Part shown: piece by piece, positions 1 through 8,911 of the stretch
How positions within the stretch are numbered: the stretch's first letter is position 1
How the letters are laid out: every line of letters starts with the position of its first letter
Assembly (NCBI RefSeq): GCF_003337315.1
Contig: NZ_QPJV01000001.1
Coordinates: 248,001-312,000 of the forward strand
DNA length: 64,000 nucleotides
Origin: Vagococcus fluvialis
GTDB taxonomy: Bacteria; Bacillota; Bacilli; Lactobacillales; Vagococcaceae
Direction of reading: 5' to 3'
Notes under the pieces: model-generated
Told to the model about the DNA's origin: nothing
The model's database searches: none
What the model saw: the letters and a program-made list of their open reading frames with translations, nothing else
Program-made: the position numbers and the translations under genes

Positions 1-157
1 GTTCTTCTAATTTAGCTAAGTCATTACGAATTGTCGCAGAACTTGCTTTTATTCCCTGATTCATCAAGGTTTTAGATCCAACTGGCACACCGGTTTCAGT
101 ATAAATCTTTACGAGTAAATGCAAAGTTTTCAGTTGTCTTTCACTTAAAATTATCAT
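1..157 (-). CDS. hrcA: Heat-inducible repressor HrcA, N-terminal fragment
   Basis: Partial gene: only the first 52 residues lie in the window and the rest runs off the left edge. The start ATG (157-155) follows a GAAGGTG ribosome site. The visible part begins MIILSERQLKTLHLLV and continues with a winged-helix segment ending near SSATIRNDLAKLEE, the DNA-binding portion of HrcA. HrcA represses class I heat-shock genes by binding CIRCE, and two CIRCE operators lie just upstream, so it is autoregulated. In related bacteria grpE-dnaK-dnaJ follow; that is outside the window and inferred. Confidence 0.93.
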   Translation of the reverse strand, partial: MIILSERQLKTLHLLVKIYTETGVPVGSKTLMNQGIKASSATIRNDLAKLEE

Positions 158-169
158 CACCTTCTTTTT

Positions 170-196
170 TTAGCACTCTTATTTCTTAAGTGCTAA
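170..196. promoter_or_regulatory. CIRCE operator (proximal)
   Basis: TTAGCACTC at 170-178, nine-base spacer, then AAGTGCTAA at 188-196. One base differs from the CIRCE consensus TTAGCACTC-N9-GAGTGCTAA. It lies between the promoter and the hrcA start. Confidence 0.93.
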
Positions 197-207
197 CTAC
201 ATTTACT

Positions 208-236
208 AATATAACAAGTTCCTAAAATATTGTCAA
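208..236 (-). promoter_or_regulatory. hrcA sigma-A promoter
   Basis: On the minus strand TTGACA (236-231) and TATATT (213-208) are separated by exactly 17 bases. The promoter is bracketed by two CIRCE operators. Confidence 0.85.
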
Positions 237-253
237 CAGAAAACATCTAATTT

Positions 254-280
254 TTAGCACTCTAACTATTCGAGTGCTAA
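254..280. promoter_or_regulatory. CIRCE operator (distal, perfect)
   Basis: TTAGCACTC at 254-262, nine-base spacer, GAGTGCTAA at 272-280: a perfect consensus CIRCE. It lies upstream of the hrcA -35 box and next to the hemW terminator. Confidence 0.95.
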
Positions 281-282
281 AC

Positions 283-325
283 AAAAAGACTGAACCCTTT
301 AACCATAAGGTTTGTTCAGTCTTTT
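283..325 (-). terminator. Terminator of truB-ribF-hemW
   Basis: AAAAGACTGAAC (284-295) pairs with GTTCAGTCTTTT (314-325). Read on the minus strand the hairpin is followed by a run of T, just after the hemW stop. Confidence 0.85.
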
Positions 326-332
326 CTACTAT

Positions 333-1466
333 TTATTTTAATAAGAATTCCTTAAATACTTCATTACCTAAAATTAATCCTTTATCAGTTAAGGATAATA
401 AATCTCCAGTTACTTTTAGCATATCTTCTGAAATCAAACGTTCAATAGTACTTCCATAAACAGTATCTAATTTCTTTTCAAACTTTTCTTCGAAATGATT
501 AATCGAAACTCCTTCGATTTTTCTTAAACCAAGAAACATCTCTTCTTCCATTTGGTTTTCTTTTGTTAATGTATCTACTGTAATAGTAGGTAACTGATTT
601 TCTTTTAAAGGTTTTAAATAATGTTGGATTGGTCCGTGGTTTTTATAGCGTACATTTCCTAAATACCCACTAGCCCCTGCTCCTAAACCGTAATAATGTT
701 CATTATTCCAGTAAACTAAGTTATGCTGACTTTCTTTTCCAGGGATACAAAAATTACTAACCTCATATTGATGACGACCAGCTTTAGTCATTCTTTCAAT
801 AGCTAGTTCAAACATATCACCTTCAACATCAATGCCTGGCAAGTGAAGTCTTCCTTGTCTAGCCCAATTATAGAACATTGTTTTATTTTCTAATATTAAT
901 GAATACATTGAATAATGTGGTAAGTCTAAAGACAAGGCTTGATTAAGAGTATCTTCAAAATCTTCAATCGTTTGATTGGGCAAAGCAAAGATTAAATCAA
1001 TACTCACATTTCTAAAATCAGCAGCTTCAAAAATTTTCATGGTGTCATAAACATCTTGTGCTGTATGTTTTCGACCTATTTTTTTTAATAGACGATCATT
1101 AAAAGATTGGACACCCATGGAAAGACGATTTACTCCGTAATTTTGCAATACTTGTAATTTTTCAAGGGTTAAATCCCCAGGATTTGCTTCCACTGTAAAT
1201 TCATCTCCGTCAGTAAAAGGTAACTCTTCTCTGACACCCTTTAATAAGGCATCTAACTGACTTGCTGAAAGAGACGTTGGTGTCCCTCCACCTATGTAAA
1301 TTGTTTCAGTTTTATCACTTGGATACTTTTCTCTTGTTAAACGGATTTCTTTAATCAAACTTTCAATATATTCATCCACTGGTTGCCCTTCAATAAACAC
1401 TTTATTAAAGTCACAATAAAAACAAATATGCTCACAAAATGGGATATGAATATAAGCTGAAGTCAT
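333..1466 (-). CDS. hemW: Radical SAM heme chaperone HemW
   Basis: 377-residue radical SAM protein. The iron-sulfur motif CxxxCxxC is at C11, C15 and C18 in the context FCEHICFYCDF, and a GGGTPTSL glycine motif follows near residue 60. The Cys-x-x-Cys-Asp-Phe form without a fourth Cys fits HemW (formerly called HemN-like coproporphyrinogen oxidase) rather than true HemN. HemW binds heme and is thought to deliver it to respiratory proteins. Its ATG shares one base with the ribF stop (TAATG), so the two are translationally coupled. It ends the truB-ribF-hemW operon. Confidence 0.93.
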   Translation of the reverse strand: MTSAYIHIPFCEHICFYCDFNKVFIEGQPVDEYIESLIKEIRLTREKYPSDKTETIYIGGGTPTSLSASQLDALLKGVREELPFTDGDEFTVEANPGDLTLEKLQVLQNYGVNRLSMGVQSFNDRLLKKIGRKHTAQDVYDTMKIFEAADFRNVSIDLIFALPNQTIEDFEDTLNQALSLDLPHYSMYSLILENKTMFYNWARQGRLHLPGIDVEGDMFELAIERMTKAGRHQYEVSNFCIPGKESQHNLVYWNNEHYYGLGAGASGYLGNVRYKNHGPIQHYLKPLKENQLPTITVDTLTKENQMEEEMFLGLRKIEGVSINHFEEKFEKKLDTVYGSTIERLISEDMLKVTGDLLSLTDKGLILGNEVFKEFLLK

Positions 1467-2416
1467 TACATTACTCCTTTATAAGTAAAATACTTTCTTG
1501 TATCTTCTTCATCAATTTTAAGTTGAGTAATTAATCCTTCAACTCCGTCAAATTTCATTTCTTTTCTTAGGAAATGACACCACTGAACAGAAACTTGTTC
1601 ACCATAAATATCTTCATCAAAGTCCAAAATATTGACTTCAATAGTCATTGGACGGTCTTTTTCGAAAGTAATATTATAACCAATTTGAGCCATTCCCATG
1701 TACCAATTATTTGCTACTTGAATTTTAACTGCATAAACACCACCTAAAGGTAGTAAAGATTTTTGTGGTATTTTGATATTAGCCGTTGGAAAACCTAATG
1801 TACGGCCTCTCTTATCCCCATGAACTACCATCCCTGATAATTCATAAGTATAGCCAAGGAAAGCATTAGCCCCCTCCATGTTACCTTCTGCCATCATTTT
1901 TCTAATATTAGTTGAGCTAATTTTATCTTCGCCCTGAGTTTGTTTTGGTACTTCAATAATATCAAAACGTTCCTTAGCGTAACCAGGTAAGTGTGACATA
2001 CCAGCTATTTCAGCTTTTCCGTACGTATAATCAAAACCTGCAACAGCAGTAACTGCATGTAATCCTACGATATATTGATCTACAAAATCTTGTGGTTTTA
2101 AACCAGCAAAAGCAGAAGTGAATTCAACAATATAAAGAATATCTACATTAGCTTCTTCCATGCGTTTTACTTTTTGCTCGACTGTTGTAATATATTTCAT
2201 TTTTTTATGATCAATTTTTTGAAAAACAACTGAAGGATGATGATTAAATGTCATAACAGCTAACTTAACATTTTTACGGTCAGCTTCTTCTCTTGCTGTT
2301 TCAATTACTTTTTGATGTCCTAAATGAACGCCGTCAAAAAAACCTAATACTAACACAACATCATCTTTAGGTATTTCAGTATTTTTATATGGGTGGTGAA
2401 TATTTATTACTTCCAT
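1466..2416 (-). CDS. ribF: Bifunctional riboflavin kinase / FAD synthetase
   Basis: 316 residues, normal for the fused enzyme that phosphorylates riboflavin to FMN and adenylates FMN to FAD. The N-terminal nucleotidyltransferase domain shows GFFDGVHLGHQ at residues 25-35 and ISSTNIR at 166-172. The C-terminal riboflavin kinase domain shows GDKRGRTLGFPTANI at 200-214. A clear ribosome site (AAGGGG) precedes the ATG. It lies 12 bases downstream of truB and overlaps hemW by one base. The truB-ribF pairing is common in bacteria. Confidence 0.96.
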   Translation of the reverse strand: MEVINIHHPYKNTEIPKDDVVLVLGFFDGVHLGHQKVIETAREEADRKNVKLAVMTFNHHPSVVFQKIDHKKMKYITTVEQKVKRMEEANVDILYIVEFTSAFAGLKPQDFVDQYIVGLHAVTAVAGFDYTYGKAEIAGMSHLPGYAKERFDIIEVPKQTQGEDKISSTNIRKMMAEGNMEGANAFLGYTYELSGMVVHGDKRGRTLGFPTANIKIPQKSLLPLGGVYAVKIQVANNWYMGMAQIGYNITFEKDRPMTIEVNILDFDEDIYGEQVSVQWCHFLRKEMKFDGVEGLITQLKIDEEDTRKYFTYKGVM

Positions 2417-2428
2417 TATTTTTCCCCT

Positions 2429-3340
2429 TTAATCATTTCTAAGTACTTTTATCGGTTTTAACAATCCCTTTTTCGTAGGATGCTCCCCATAAATACTAAC
2501 AACTTTTTCTTGATAAAACAAAGCAATTGGCTCGCTAAAGTCTTTTTTTCCAAAAAAAGTTTCTGGTAAAACAGAGCCGTTTTTAACAACTTGATAATCA
2601 GCATCTGTTAATACAAGAGTATTAAAATCTTCAATCCCTCTTTCAAGAGGATATAAAAATTCTGAACTTCTTTCTAAATCCATTAATAAAGCTATTTCCT
2701 CAAGGGTAAAACATTCCTCTTTTGAGAAACCTCCACTTTTAGTTCTAGTTAAATCAGACATATGAGCTGCAAAACCTAATTTTTTACCAGTATCAACAGC
2801 TAAAGTTCTTACATAAGTTCCTTTGCCACAATCAACTGTAAAACGCCATTTTTGAAGTTCTTCAACAAACTCTGGCTCACTTGTTCTCTCGTAACTATAA
2901 ATGATAGCTTTTCTTTTAGGACGCTCAACTGTTTCACCAGCTCGGGCGTATTCATAGAGTCTTCTACCATTAACTTTAACAGCCGAGTACATAGGTGGAA
3001 TTTGAGTAATTTCACCAACTAGGCTCTTCATTGCTTCATCAATCTCAGTTGTTGAAAGTGGGGCTAAAACTGGAGTTCTTTCCACTATTTCACCACTAAT
3101 ATCTTCTGTTTCTGTAGAATAGCCTAAAGTGACTTCACCTTGATAAATTTTATTTGAATCTTGAATGTATTCTATTACTTTCGTTGCTTTTCCAACACAA
3201 ATTGGCAATACTCCATCTACATCAGGATCTAGAGTACCACTGTGTCCAACTTTTTTTATTTTTAAAATCTTTCTTAATTTAAAGACAACATCATGACTTG
3301 TCATGCCACGAGGTTTCCAAACGGGAATAATTCCTTCCAT
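2429..3340 (-). CDS. truB: tRNA pseudouridine(55) synthase TruB
   Basis: 303 residues. TruB makes pseudouridine 55 in the T-loop of tRNAs. The catalytic motif HSGTLDPDVDGVLP contains the nucleophile Asp38. A C-terminal PUA-like region follows (last 70 or so residues). The start ATG has AAGGAG seven to eight bases upstream. It is first in its operon. In many Firmicutes truB sits right after rbfA, but here two genes and two terminators intervene. Confidence 0.96.
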   Translation of the reverse strand: MEGIIPVWKPRGMTSHDVVFKLRKILKIKKVGHSGTLDPDVDGVLPICVGKATKVIEYIQDSNKIYQGEVTLGYSTETEDISGEIVERTPVLAPLSTTEIDEAMKSLVGEITQIPPMYSAVKVNGRRLYEYARAGETVERPKRKAIIYSYERTSEPEFVEELQKWRFTVDCGKGTYVRTLAVDTGKKLGFAAHMSDLTRTKSGGFSKEECFTLEEIALLMDLERSSEFLYPLERGIEDFNTLVLTDADYQVVKNGSVLPETFFGKKDFSEPIALFYQEKVVSIYGEHPTKKGLLKPIKVLRND

Positions 3341-3373
3341 TATCTGACTCCTTAACTTCGAATATACCTTGAT

Positions 3374-3379
3374 ATTATA
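3374..3379 (-). promoter_or_regulatory. Probable truB promoter -10
   Basis: Minus-strand TATAAT preceded by TGT (extended -10), 34 bases upstream of the truB start. The -35 region is weak. Confidence 0.55.
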
Positions 3380-3412
3380 ACATACTTATGACTTGATAGA
3401 ATTATTGTTAAC

Positions 3413-3447
3413 AAAAAAGAAGACCCTCCAAAGAGAAATCTTCTTTT
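3413..3447 (-). terminator. Terminator after the M42 peptidase gene
   Basis: AAAAGAAGA (3415-3423) pairs with TCTTCTTTT (3439-3447), and on the minus strand a T6 run follows. Confidence 0.8.
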
Positions 3448-3451
3448 ATTT

Positions 3452-4540
3452 TTATCCTAATGGTTTAGCAAGTACTGATAATTCTTCTTTTGTTAATGTA
3501 GATAGAAATTCAACAACTAAATTTTTAGCTGCTTCATAGTCATGAAAGTCAACGTAACAGTGATGAGTATGAGCGTAACGAACAGGAATTCCAACAACAA
3601 TAGCAGGTGCACCGTTGTATAGGTTAATAGGCGCTCCATTTGTCCCTCCACCACTTCTAACAGATACTTGAACTGGAATATTTTTACTTTCAGCTAATTC
3701 AACTATCTTTTCTTGAAACTCTGGATTAGTAATCATTGAAACATCAAAGTAACGTAACATTGGTCCCTTACCTAAAGCTGATTGAATCATATATTCTTCA
3801 GATGACGTGTCATCTGCAGGACATCCTTCAAAAACAATAGCCAAGTCTGCTTGTACCTTTTTAGCAGCAACTTGTGCTCCTCTTAAACCAACTTCTTCTT
3901 GAGAAGTTAAAGTTCCTACTAAATTAAATGGCAGTTTTTTTTCTTTTAATTCATCAAAAACATCCATCATACAAGCCACACCTATACGACAATCAAAACC
4001 TTTACCTAAAAACAAATTAGTGTCTTCATTGTAATCACACAAAACATCAGGAACAACAGGTGAACCAATTCTGACACCGAAACGTTTTTCAGCATCTTCC
4101 TTAGATTTTGCCCCAATATCAATGGATAGAGAAGAAATCGTTAATCCTTTTGCTTTTTCTTCATCACTCATAAAGTGAGGTGGTTTGCTCGTGACTATTC
4201 CTTGAATGTAGTTCCCCATTGTATTTCTAACTTTAACTTTTTGAGCAGCAATATTACTTGGCACCCAGCCACCTACTGTTAAAAATTGCAACAAGCCATT
4301 TGGTTTTATCGCTTGAACAATAAAACCAACCTCATCACTGTGAGCATCTAATTGAACAGTTAATCCAGATTGACTTCCCGAAAAGTCTTCTAAATAAAGA
4401 TTTTTAATCCCATCTGTATCAGTTTTCCCTATTTTATCCCAATTTTTTCTAACATAATTAACGACTTCATCCTCAAAACCTGAGATACCTGGTAAATTAG
4501 ATAAACCTTTTATATTATTAATCGCTTCATTTTTTTTCAT
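3452..4540 (-). CDS. M42 family metallo-aminopeptidase
   Basis: 362 residues, typical of M42 peptidases (glutamyl/deblocking aminopeptidases, YsdC and FrvX relatives), cytosolic two-metal enzymes that trim peptides. Expected metal ligands and catalytic residues are visible: His67 in LDAHSDEVGF, Asp183 in GKGFDCRIG, Glu215-Glu216 in TSQEEVGLRGA, Glu238 in VFEGCPADD and His324 in RYAHTHH. It follows the Gfo/Idh oxidoreductase by 22 bases and ends at its own terminator. Substrate specificity cannot be read from the sequence. Confidence 0.9.
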   Translation of the reverse strand: MKKNEAINNIKGLSNLPGISGFEDEVVNYVRKNWDKIGKTDTDGIKNLYLEDFSGSQSGLTVQLDAHSDEVGFIVQAIKPNGLLQFLTVGGWVPSNIAAQKVKVRNTMGNYIQGIVTSKPPHFMSDEEKAKGLTISSLSIDIGAKSKEDAEKRFGVRIGSPVVPDVLCDYNEDTNLFLGKGFDCRIGVACMMDVFDELKEKKLPFNLVGTLTSQEEVGLRGAQVAAKKVQADLAIVFEGCPADDTSSEEYMIQSALGKGPMLRYFDVSMITNPEFQEKIVELAESKNIPVQVSVRSGGGTNGAPINLYNGAPAIVVGIPVRYAHTHHCYVDFHDYEAAKNLVVEFLSTLTKEELSVLAKPLG

Positions 4541-4562
4541 ACGTAATAACCTTCTCTTTTAA

Positions 4563-5519
4563 TTATTTTCTATTCCACGAATCTCTCATTTGATCCATTA
4601 AATTTATAACATGCATGGTTGTTTCTCTTAAGTCATTGTTTTGATTTTCTTCATTAATATAAGTATTTAAAGTATCTAACTCATAAGTGAAAACTTCCTC
4701 ACCATGGCCTAAATCAATAGTTGATGTCGTCCCGTCATTAAAATGAAAAACTGCTTTTTCTGCTCTTGGAAAATCTTCTATTTCTACAAATCCATTATCT
4801 CCCGTAATAATGATTTGTTTAGGCATTTTCCCTCTAAATGAAATCATCACACTAGCCTGCTCGCCTTGAGGATTTTTTAATAGAGTCATTGATTTTTCAT
4901 CTACACCAGTTGGGGCAAATTCAACATCTGTTCCAAGTAATTTTAAATCTGTTCCTAAAAAATAAACGGCAGCAGATAAAGCGTATGTTCCAATATCAAA
5001 TAAAGCTCCACCACCTAGCTCTTTTGAGAAAAAGCGATTATTTGGATCATACTCTTTACAACTTCCAAATAAAACACTCATATTGCTAACTTTCCCAATT
5101 TTACCAGTAACTAATTCTTCTCTAACTGTTTCAAACATTGGCATATAAAAAAGGGTGACACCTTCGAGTAATACGACTTGGTTAGATTTCGCTAAATCAA
5201 ATAATTCTTTAGCTTCACTACCTTCCATCACCATAACTTTCTCACATAGAACATGTTTTTTCTTCATTAAAGCTTCTTTAGCAAATTCATAGTGAGTTTG
5301 ATTTGGTGTTGCAATATAAACAACCTCTAATCCATCAGTTGCTAAAAATTCTTCATAATTAGTTGTTGAATTTTCTATATGATGTTTTTCAACAAATTTC
5401 TTTAAAGAAGCTTCTCTGTGGTTATACACTGAAATAATTTTATATTTATTTTTATCAATTTGTGCAGCAAACTGAGCTGCAATATCTCCCGTTCCTACAA
5501 TTCCAATACCTTGTACCAT
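4563..5519 (-). CDS. Gfo/Idh/MocA family NAD(P)-dependent oxidoreductase
   Basis: 318 residues. The N-terminal Rossmann fold has GTGDIA at residues 9-14. The family's EKP motif appears as CEKVM, with Glu93-Lys94 and the Pro replaced by Val. The C-terminal substrate domain contains a Gly-rich segment (ELGGGALFDIG). Members oxidise or reduce sugars, inositols and related compounds; the substrate is unknown here. A TGAGGAGG ribosome site precedes the ATG. It forms a two-gene unit with the downstream M42 peptidase, although no shared pathway is evident. Confidence 0.88.
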   Translation of the reverse strand: MVQGIGIVGTGDIAAQFAAQIDKNKYKIISVYNHREASLKKFVEKHHIENSTTNYEEFLATDGLEVVYIATPNQTHYEFAKEALMKKKHVLCEKVMVMEGSEAKELFDLAKSNQVVLLEGVTLFYMPMFETVREELVTGKIGKVSNMSVLFGSCKEYDPNNRFFSKELGGGALFDIGTYALSAAVYFLGTDLKLLGTDVEFAPTGVDEKSMTLLKNPQGEQASVMISFRGKMPKQIIITGDNGFVEIEDFPRAEKAVFHFNDGTTSTIDLGHGEEVFTYELDTLNTYINEENQNNDLRETTMHVINLMDQMRDSWNRK

Positions 5520-5565
5520 AATCTACCTCCTCATTGTTTTCTAATTTTAACATACAATACCTAAT

Positions 5566-5603
5566 AAAAAAACAAGAGGTTGATTATTTAAAATCAACCT
5601 CTT
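5566..5603 (-). terminator. Terminator of the nusA-infB operon
   Basis: A 12-bp perfect stem, AAGAGGTTGATT (5574-5585) with AATCAACCTCTT (5592-5603). On the minus strand TTG and a T7 run follow. Confidence 0.92.
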
Positions 5604-5610
5604 TGCTTAT

Positions 5611-5964
5611 CTAGTACTCACTTTTATTTAAGTTTCTAAGTAAATCATCAATATGATTTCCATATTGGACTGAACTATCTAATTCGAAGATAAGCTCTGG
5701 TGTTTTGTAGATACTTAGGCGGTGTCCTAACTCACGACGAATTAATCCACTTGCTTTTTCTAACCCTTGCTGAACTTTTTCTCTTTCAGAAGCTTTATCA
5801 CCTAAAGAACTATAGTAAATATTAGCTTGTTGTAAATCTCCAGTTACTCTCACTTCTGTAATAGTTATGTCAGCAACACGAGGATCTCTTACTTTTTTCT
5901 TTAAGATATCATTTACTTCTCTTAAAATTTCTTGAGCCACTCGGCGGTCACGATAATTTGCCAT
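5611..5964 (-). CDS. rbfA: 30S ribosome-binding factor RbfA
   Basis: 117 residues, the normal size. RbfA binds the immature 30S subunit near helix 1 of 16S rRNA and assists late maturation. The N-terminus RDRRVAQEILREVNDIL and the KH-like core (VTGDLQQANIYYSSLGD) are characteristic. A TAGGAGG site precedes the ATG. It is last in the rimP-to-rbfA operon, 23 bases after infB, with a strong terminator directly downstream. Confidence 0.95.
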   Translation of the reverse strand: MANYRDRRVAQEILREVNDILKKKVRDPRVADITITEVRVTGDLQQANIYYSSLGDKASEREKVQQGLEKASGLIRRELGHRLSIYKTPELIFELDSSVQYGNHIDDLLRNLNKSEY

Positions 5965-5987
5965 CGTACTTCCTCCTATATGTTAGC

Positions 5988-8282
5988 TTATTTTCTTTTA
6001 ACTTCTTCCATGATGAAGCCTTCAATTACATCATCAACTTTAACATCGTTGTAGTTTGCAATCATAGCTCCACATTCAAAGCCTAATTTAACTTCTTTAG
6101 CATCATCTTTGAAACGTTTCAAGCTCGCTAATTCACCTTCATGAATAACAATGCCATCACGAATTAAACGAACGCCACTTTCACGACGAATGAATCCTTC
6201 AGTTACATAACAACCAGCGATTGTTCCAACTTTAGAAACGTTATAAGTTTCACGGATAACCATTTGTCCTGTAATTTTTTCAACAAACTCAGGATCAAGC
6301 ATCCCTTGCATTGCTGTTTCGATTTCTTCAATTACTTTATAGATAATTCTATGTAAACGAATATCTACACTTTCTTGTTCTGCTTGTTGTCTTGCTTGAG
6401 GTGTAGGTCTTACGTTAAATCCAACAATAATAGCATTACTTGCTGAAGCTAAAGTAATATCACTTTCGTTAATTGCTCCTACTGCAGAGTGAACAATCTT
6501 AACGCGTACGCCTTCTACATCAATTTTATTTAAACTTGCTGCTAATGCTTCTGCAGAACCTTGAACGTCTGCTTTAATAATTACATTAACTTCTTTCATT
6601 TCTCCGTCTTTTAGACTTTCAAATAAGTTGTCTAAAGTTACACGTTGAGAAACTGAACGTTGCTCTAATAAAGCACGTTTTGCTCTTTCTTCACCAGCTG
6701 CACGAGCTGTTTTTTCGTCTTCGAAGGTTACAAAACGATCTCCAGCTTGAGGTACATCATTTAGACCAGTGATTTCTACTGGTGCTGCAGGACCTGCTTC
6801 TTTATCACGACGACCAATATCATTTGTCATGACACGTACACGTCCATGTGTGTTACCTACAACAATAGGATCTCCTACATGAAGAGTACCTTGTTGAACA
6901 AGTAATGTAACGATAGGTCCTTTGCTCTTATCTAAACGTGCTTCAATAACTGTACCAATTGCTCTTTGAGTTGGATCTGCTTTTAAGTCTTCAACCTCAG
7001 AAACAAGAAGAACCATTTCTAATAATTCATCGATGTTATCACCGAATTTAGCTGAGATTGGTACGAAGATTGTATCTCCACCCCAAGCTTCAGGAATTAA
7101 ACCATGTTCAGATAATTCTTGCATTACACGGTCCGGATTAGCTGTTGGTTTATCAATTTTGTTAACCGCAACAATAATTGGTAAACCAGCTGCTTTAGCA
7201 TGGTTAATTGCTTCAACAGTTTGAGGCATAACTCCATCATCTGCTGCTACTACCAAGATAGTAATATCTGTAATACTTGCTCCACGAGCACGCATACTAG
7301 TGAAGGCCGCATGTCCCGGTGTATCTAAGAAAGTAATTGTTTTTCCACTTGCTTCAATTTGGTAAGCACCAATATGCTGAGTAATCCCACCAGCTTCACC
7401 TAAAGAAACTTTTGTATTTCTTAATGTATCTAGAAGAGTTGTTTTACCGTGGTCAACGTGACCCATAATTGTTACAACAGGTGGACGGTTAACTAAGTTG
7501 TCTTCATTAACAGCATCACCTTCGAAGAATTTATCGATATCTGCCACGTCTTCTTGAACTTTTTCTTCAGCATTAATGCCGTAATCAGCTGCTAAGATTT
7601 CAATTGTATCTTTATCTAAAGGTTGGTTTTGGTTAACCATTACACCAAGCATAAATAATTTTTTGATAATTTCTGCTGGTTCACGGTAGATTTTTTTAGC
7701 GATATCAGCCACATTCATACCTTCTGTATAAATTAAGACTTCTGGTAACTCTTTAAATTTACGTGCAGGTACAGCTGGTTTATTAGAAGTTGGATATTTC
7801 TTTTTACCTTTTTTACCTCTTTTGTTATAACGGTTATTTGGGTTTTGGAATCCAGTTCCACGACCTTTATTGTTGTTATTGTTACCTTTGTAGTTGCTGT
7901 TACCTTGAGTTTTGTTTTGGTCATTCTTTTGGTTAGAATGTGGTTGAGTATTGTTTGTTCCTGATTTTTGTTGAGGTTTGTTTTGATTGTTATTTGGGCG
8001 ATTTTGTTCTTGTTTATTCACACGCATTTCCTTACTGTTTGATTTATTTTCTACAGGTGTAGAATTTTTCACTTCTTTTTTAGCTTCCTGTTTAGGCGCT
8101 TTTTTCACATCTAGTTTGGTTTCTTTCTTAGCTAGAGCATTCTTGATTGATTTAATCTCAGAATCGGCTAAGGTACTCATATGATTTTTCACATCGATTC
8201 CCATCGAATGAGCTTTATCTACAATATGTTTACTTGATAGCTCTAGTTCTTTAGCAAGTTCGTATACACGTTGTTTACTCAT
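5988..8282 (-). CDS. infB: Translation initiation factor IF-2
   Basis: 764 residues. IF-2 is the GTPase that places initiator tRNA on the 30S subunit. Layout: an N-terminal IF2N helix bundle (1-50), a low-complexity Lys/Asn/Gln linker (about 52-165, including five consecutive Asn), a second IF2N (about 180-240), then the G domain with GHVDHGKT at 274-281, DTPGH near 322 and NKID near 376, and beta-barrel and C1/C2 domains. The Asn/Gln-rich linker reflects the AT-rich genome. It is 12 bases downstream of rplGA. Confidence 0.97.
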   Translation of the reverse strand: MSKQRVYELAKELELSSKHIVDKAHSMGIDVKNHMSTLADSEIKSIKNALAKKETKLDVKKAPKQEAKKEVKNSTPVENKSNSKEMRVNKQEQNRPNNNQNKPQQKSGTNNTQPHSNQKNDQNKTQGNSNYKGNNNNNKGRGTGFQNPNNRYNKRGKKGKKKYPTSNKPAVPARKFKELPEVLIYTEGMNVADIAKKIYREPAEIIKKLFMLGVMVNQNQPLDKDTIEILAADYGINAEEKVQEDVADIDKFFEGDAVNEDNLVNRPPVVTIMGHVDHGKTTLLDTLRNTKVSLGEAGGITQHIGAYQIEASGKTITFLDTPGHAAFTSMRARGASITDITILVVAADDGVMPQTVEAINHAKAAGLPIIVAVNKIDKPTANPDRVMQELSEHGLIPEAWGGDTIFVPISAKFGDNIDELLEMVLLVSEVEDLKADPTQRAIGTVIEARLDKSKGPIVTLLVQQGTLHVGDPIVVGNTHGRVRVMTNDIGRRDKEAGPAAPVEITGLNDVPQAGDRFVTFEDEKTARAAGEERAKRALLEQRSVSQRVTLDNLFESLKDGEMKEVNVIIKADVQGSAEALAASLNKIDVEGVRVKIVHSAVGAINESDITLASASNAIIVGFNVRPTPQARQQAEQESVDIRLHRIIYKVIEEIETAMQGMLDPEFVEKITGQMVIRETYNVSKVGTIAGCYVTEGFIRRESGVRLIRDGIVIHEGELASLKRFKDDAKEVKLGFECGAMIANYNDVKVDDVIEGFIMEEVKRK

Positions 8283-8294
8283 TTCATCACCATC

Positions 8295-8603
8295 CTATTC
8301 TTCTTTCATTAGTTCACTCATCTTCCTAGAAAAACCATTATCACAAACGCCAATAATAGCGCGACTCTTACCAATAGCATAGCTTAACTCAGCTTTTGTA
8401 CAAGTCACAAGAATTGGTGTTTCATAATAGTCACATTTATCTCTAAATTTTTTTATCGTTGCTTCACTGGCATCAGTTGCGACAATCACAAGTTTTGGTT
8501 TGCCACTCCTTACACCTTTTAAGGTTGTCTCATCTCCTGAGATTAGCTTACCTGCTTTAGTAGCTAATCCCAAAAGATTCAAGAATTTGTCTTTATTTGT
8601 CAT
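8295..8603 (-). CDS. rplGA: L7Ae/L30e-family ribosomal or RNA-binding protein
   Basis: About 102 residues from the ATG at 8603. The frame can be extended two codons to a TTG at 8609, giving 104 residues; the ATG is preferred but not certain. The L7Ae core is visible in LLGLATKAGKLISGDE and in VIVATDASEATIKKF. This is the YlxQ protein of the nusA operon, which binds kink-turn-type RNA. It overlaps the rnpM end, so translation is coupled. Confidence 0.9.
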   Translation of the reverse strand: MTNKDKFLNLLGLATKAGKLISGDETTLKGVRSGKPKLVIVATDASEATIKKFRDKCDYYETPILVTCTKAELSYAIGKSRAIIGVCDNGFSRKMSELMKEE

Positions 8604-8892
8604 GACCAAACAGCTCTCTTCTTGCTTTTTGGTGTGTCACATAATCAAGTAATTCTTGATAAAATTCATCTGTTAATTTTGTCTCTAAAACACGATCTAA
8701 AGTTCTATTGTCCCAACCTAGTTGAACAACATCTGGCTCCATAGAAAGATACGCCCCTCTTCCAGATAGTTTACCTGTTGGATCCATAGATATTTCTCCT
8801 TCTTTAGAACGAACAACACGAATCATATCTTTTTTTGGTTTCATTTCTTGAGATACGACACATTTTCTCATTGGAATTTTTCGTTGTTTCAT
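8593..8892 (-). CDS. rnpM: RNase P modulator RnpM (YlxR)
   Basis: 99 residues of the DUF448/YlxR family. The signatures are [20 protein letters not shown] at the N-terminus and LSGRGAYLS near residue 45. The B. subtilis protein binds RNase P RNA and modulates its activity; that role is carried over by homology. A perfect AAAGGAGG site precedes the ATG. It sits in the conserved position between nusA and rplGA. Confidence 0.93.
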   Translation of the reverse strand: MKQRKIPMRKCVVSQEMKPKKDMIRVVRSKEGEISMDPTGKLSGRGAYLSMEPDVVQLGWDNRTLDRVLETKLTDEFYQELLDYVTHQKARRELFGHDK

Positions 8893-8911
8893 CTATTTCG
8901 CCTCCTTTAAA

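Noticed and set aside
274-459. 61-codon plus-strand frame beginning near the hrcA leader
   Set aside because: It is antisense to the hemW 3' end and runs through its terminator, with no ribosome site.
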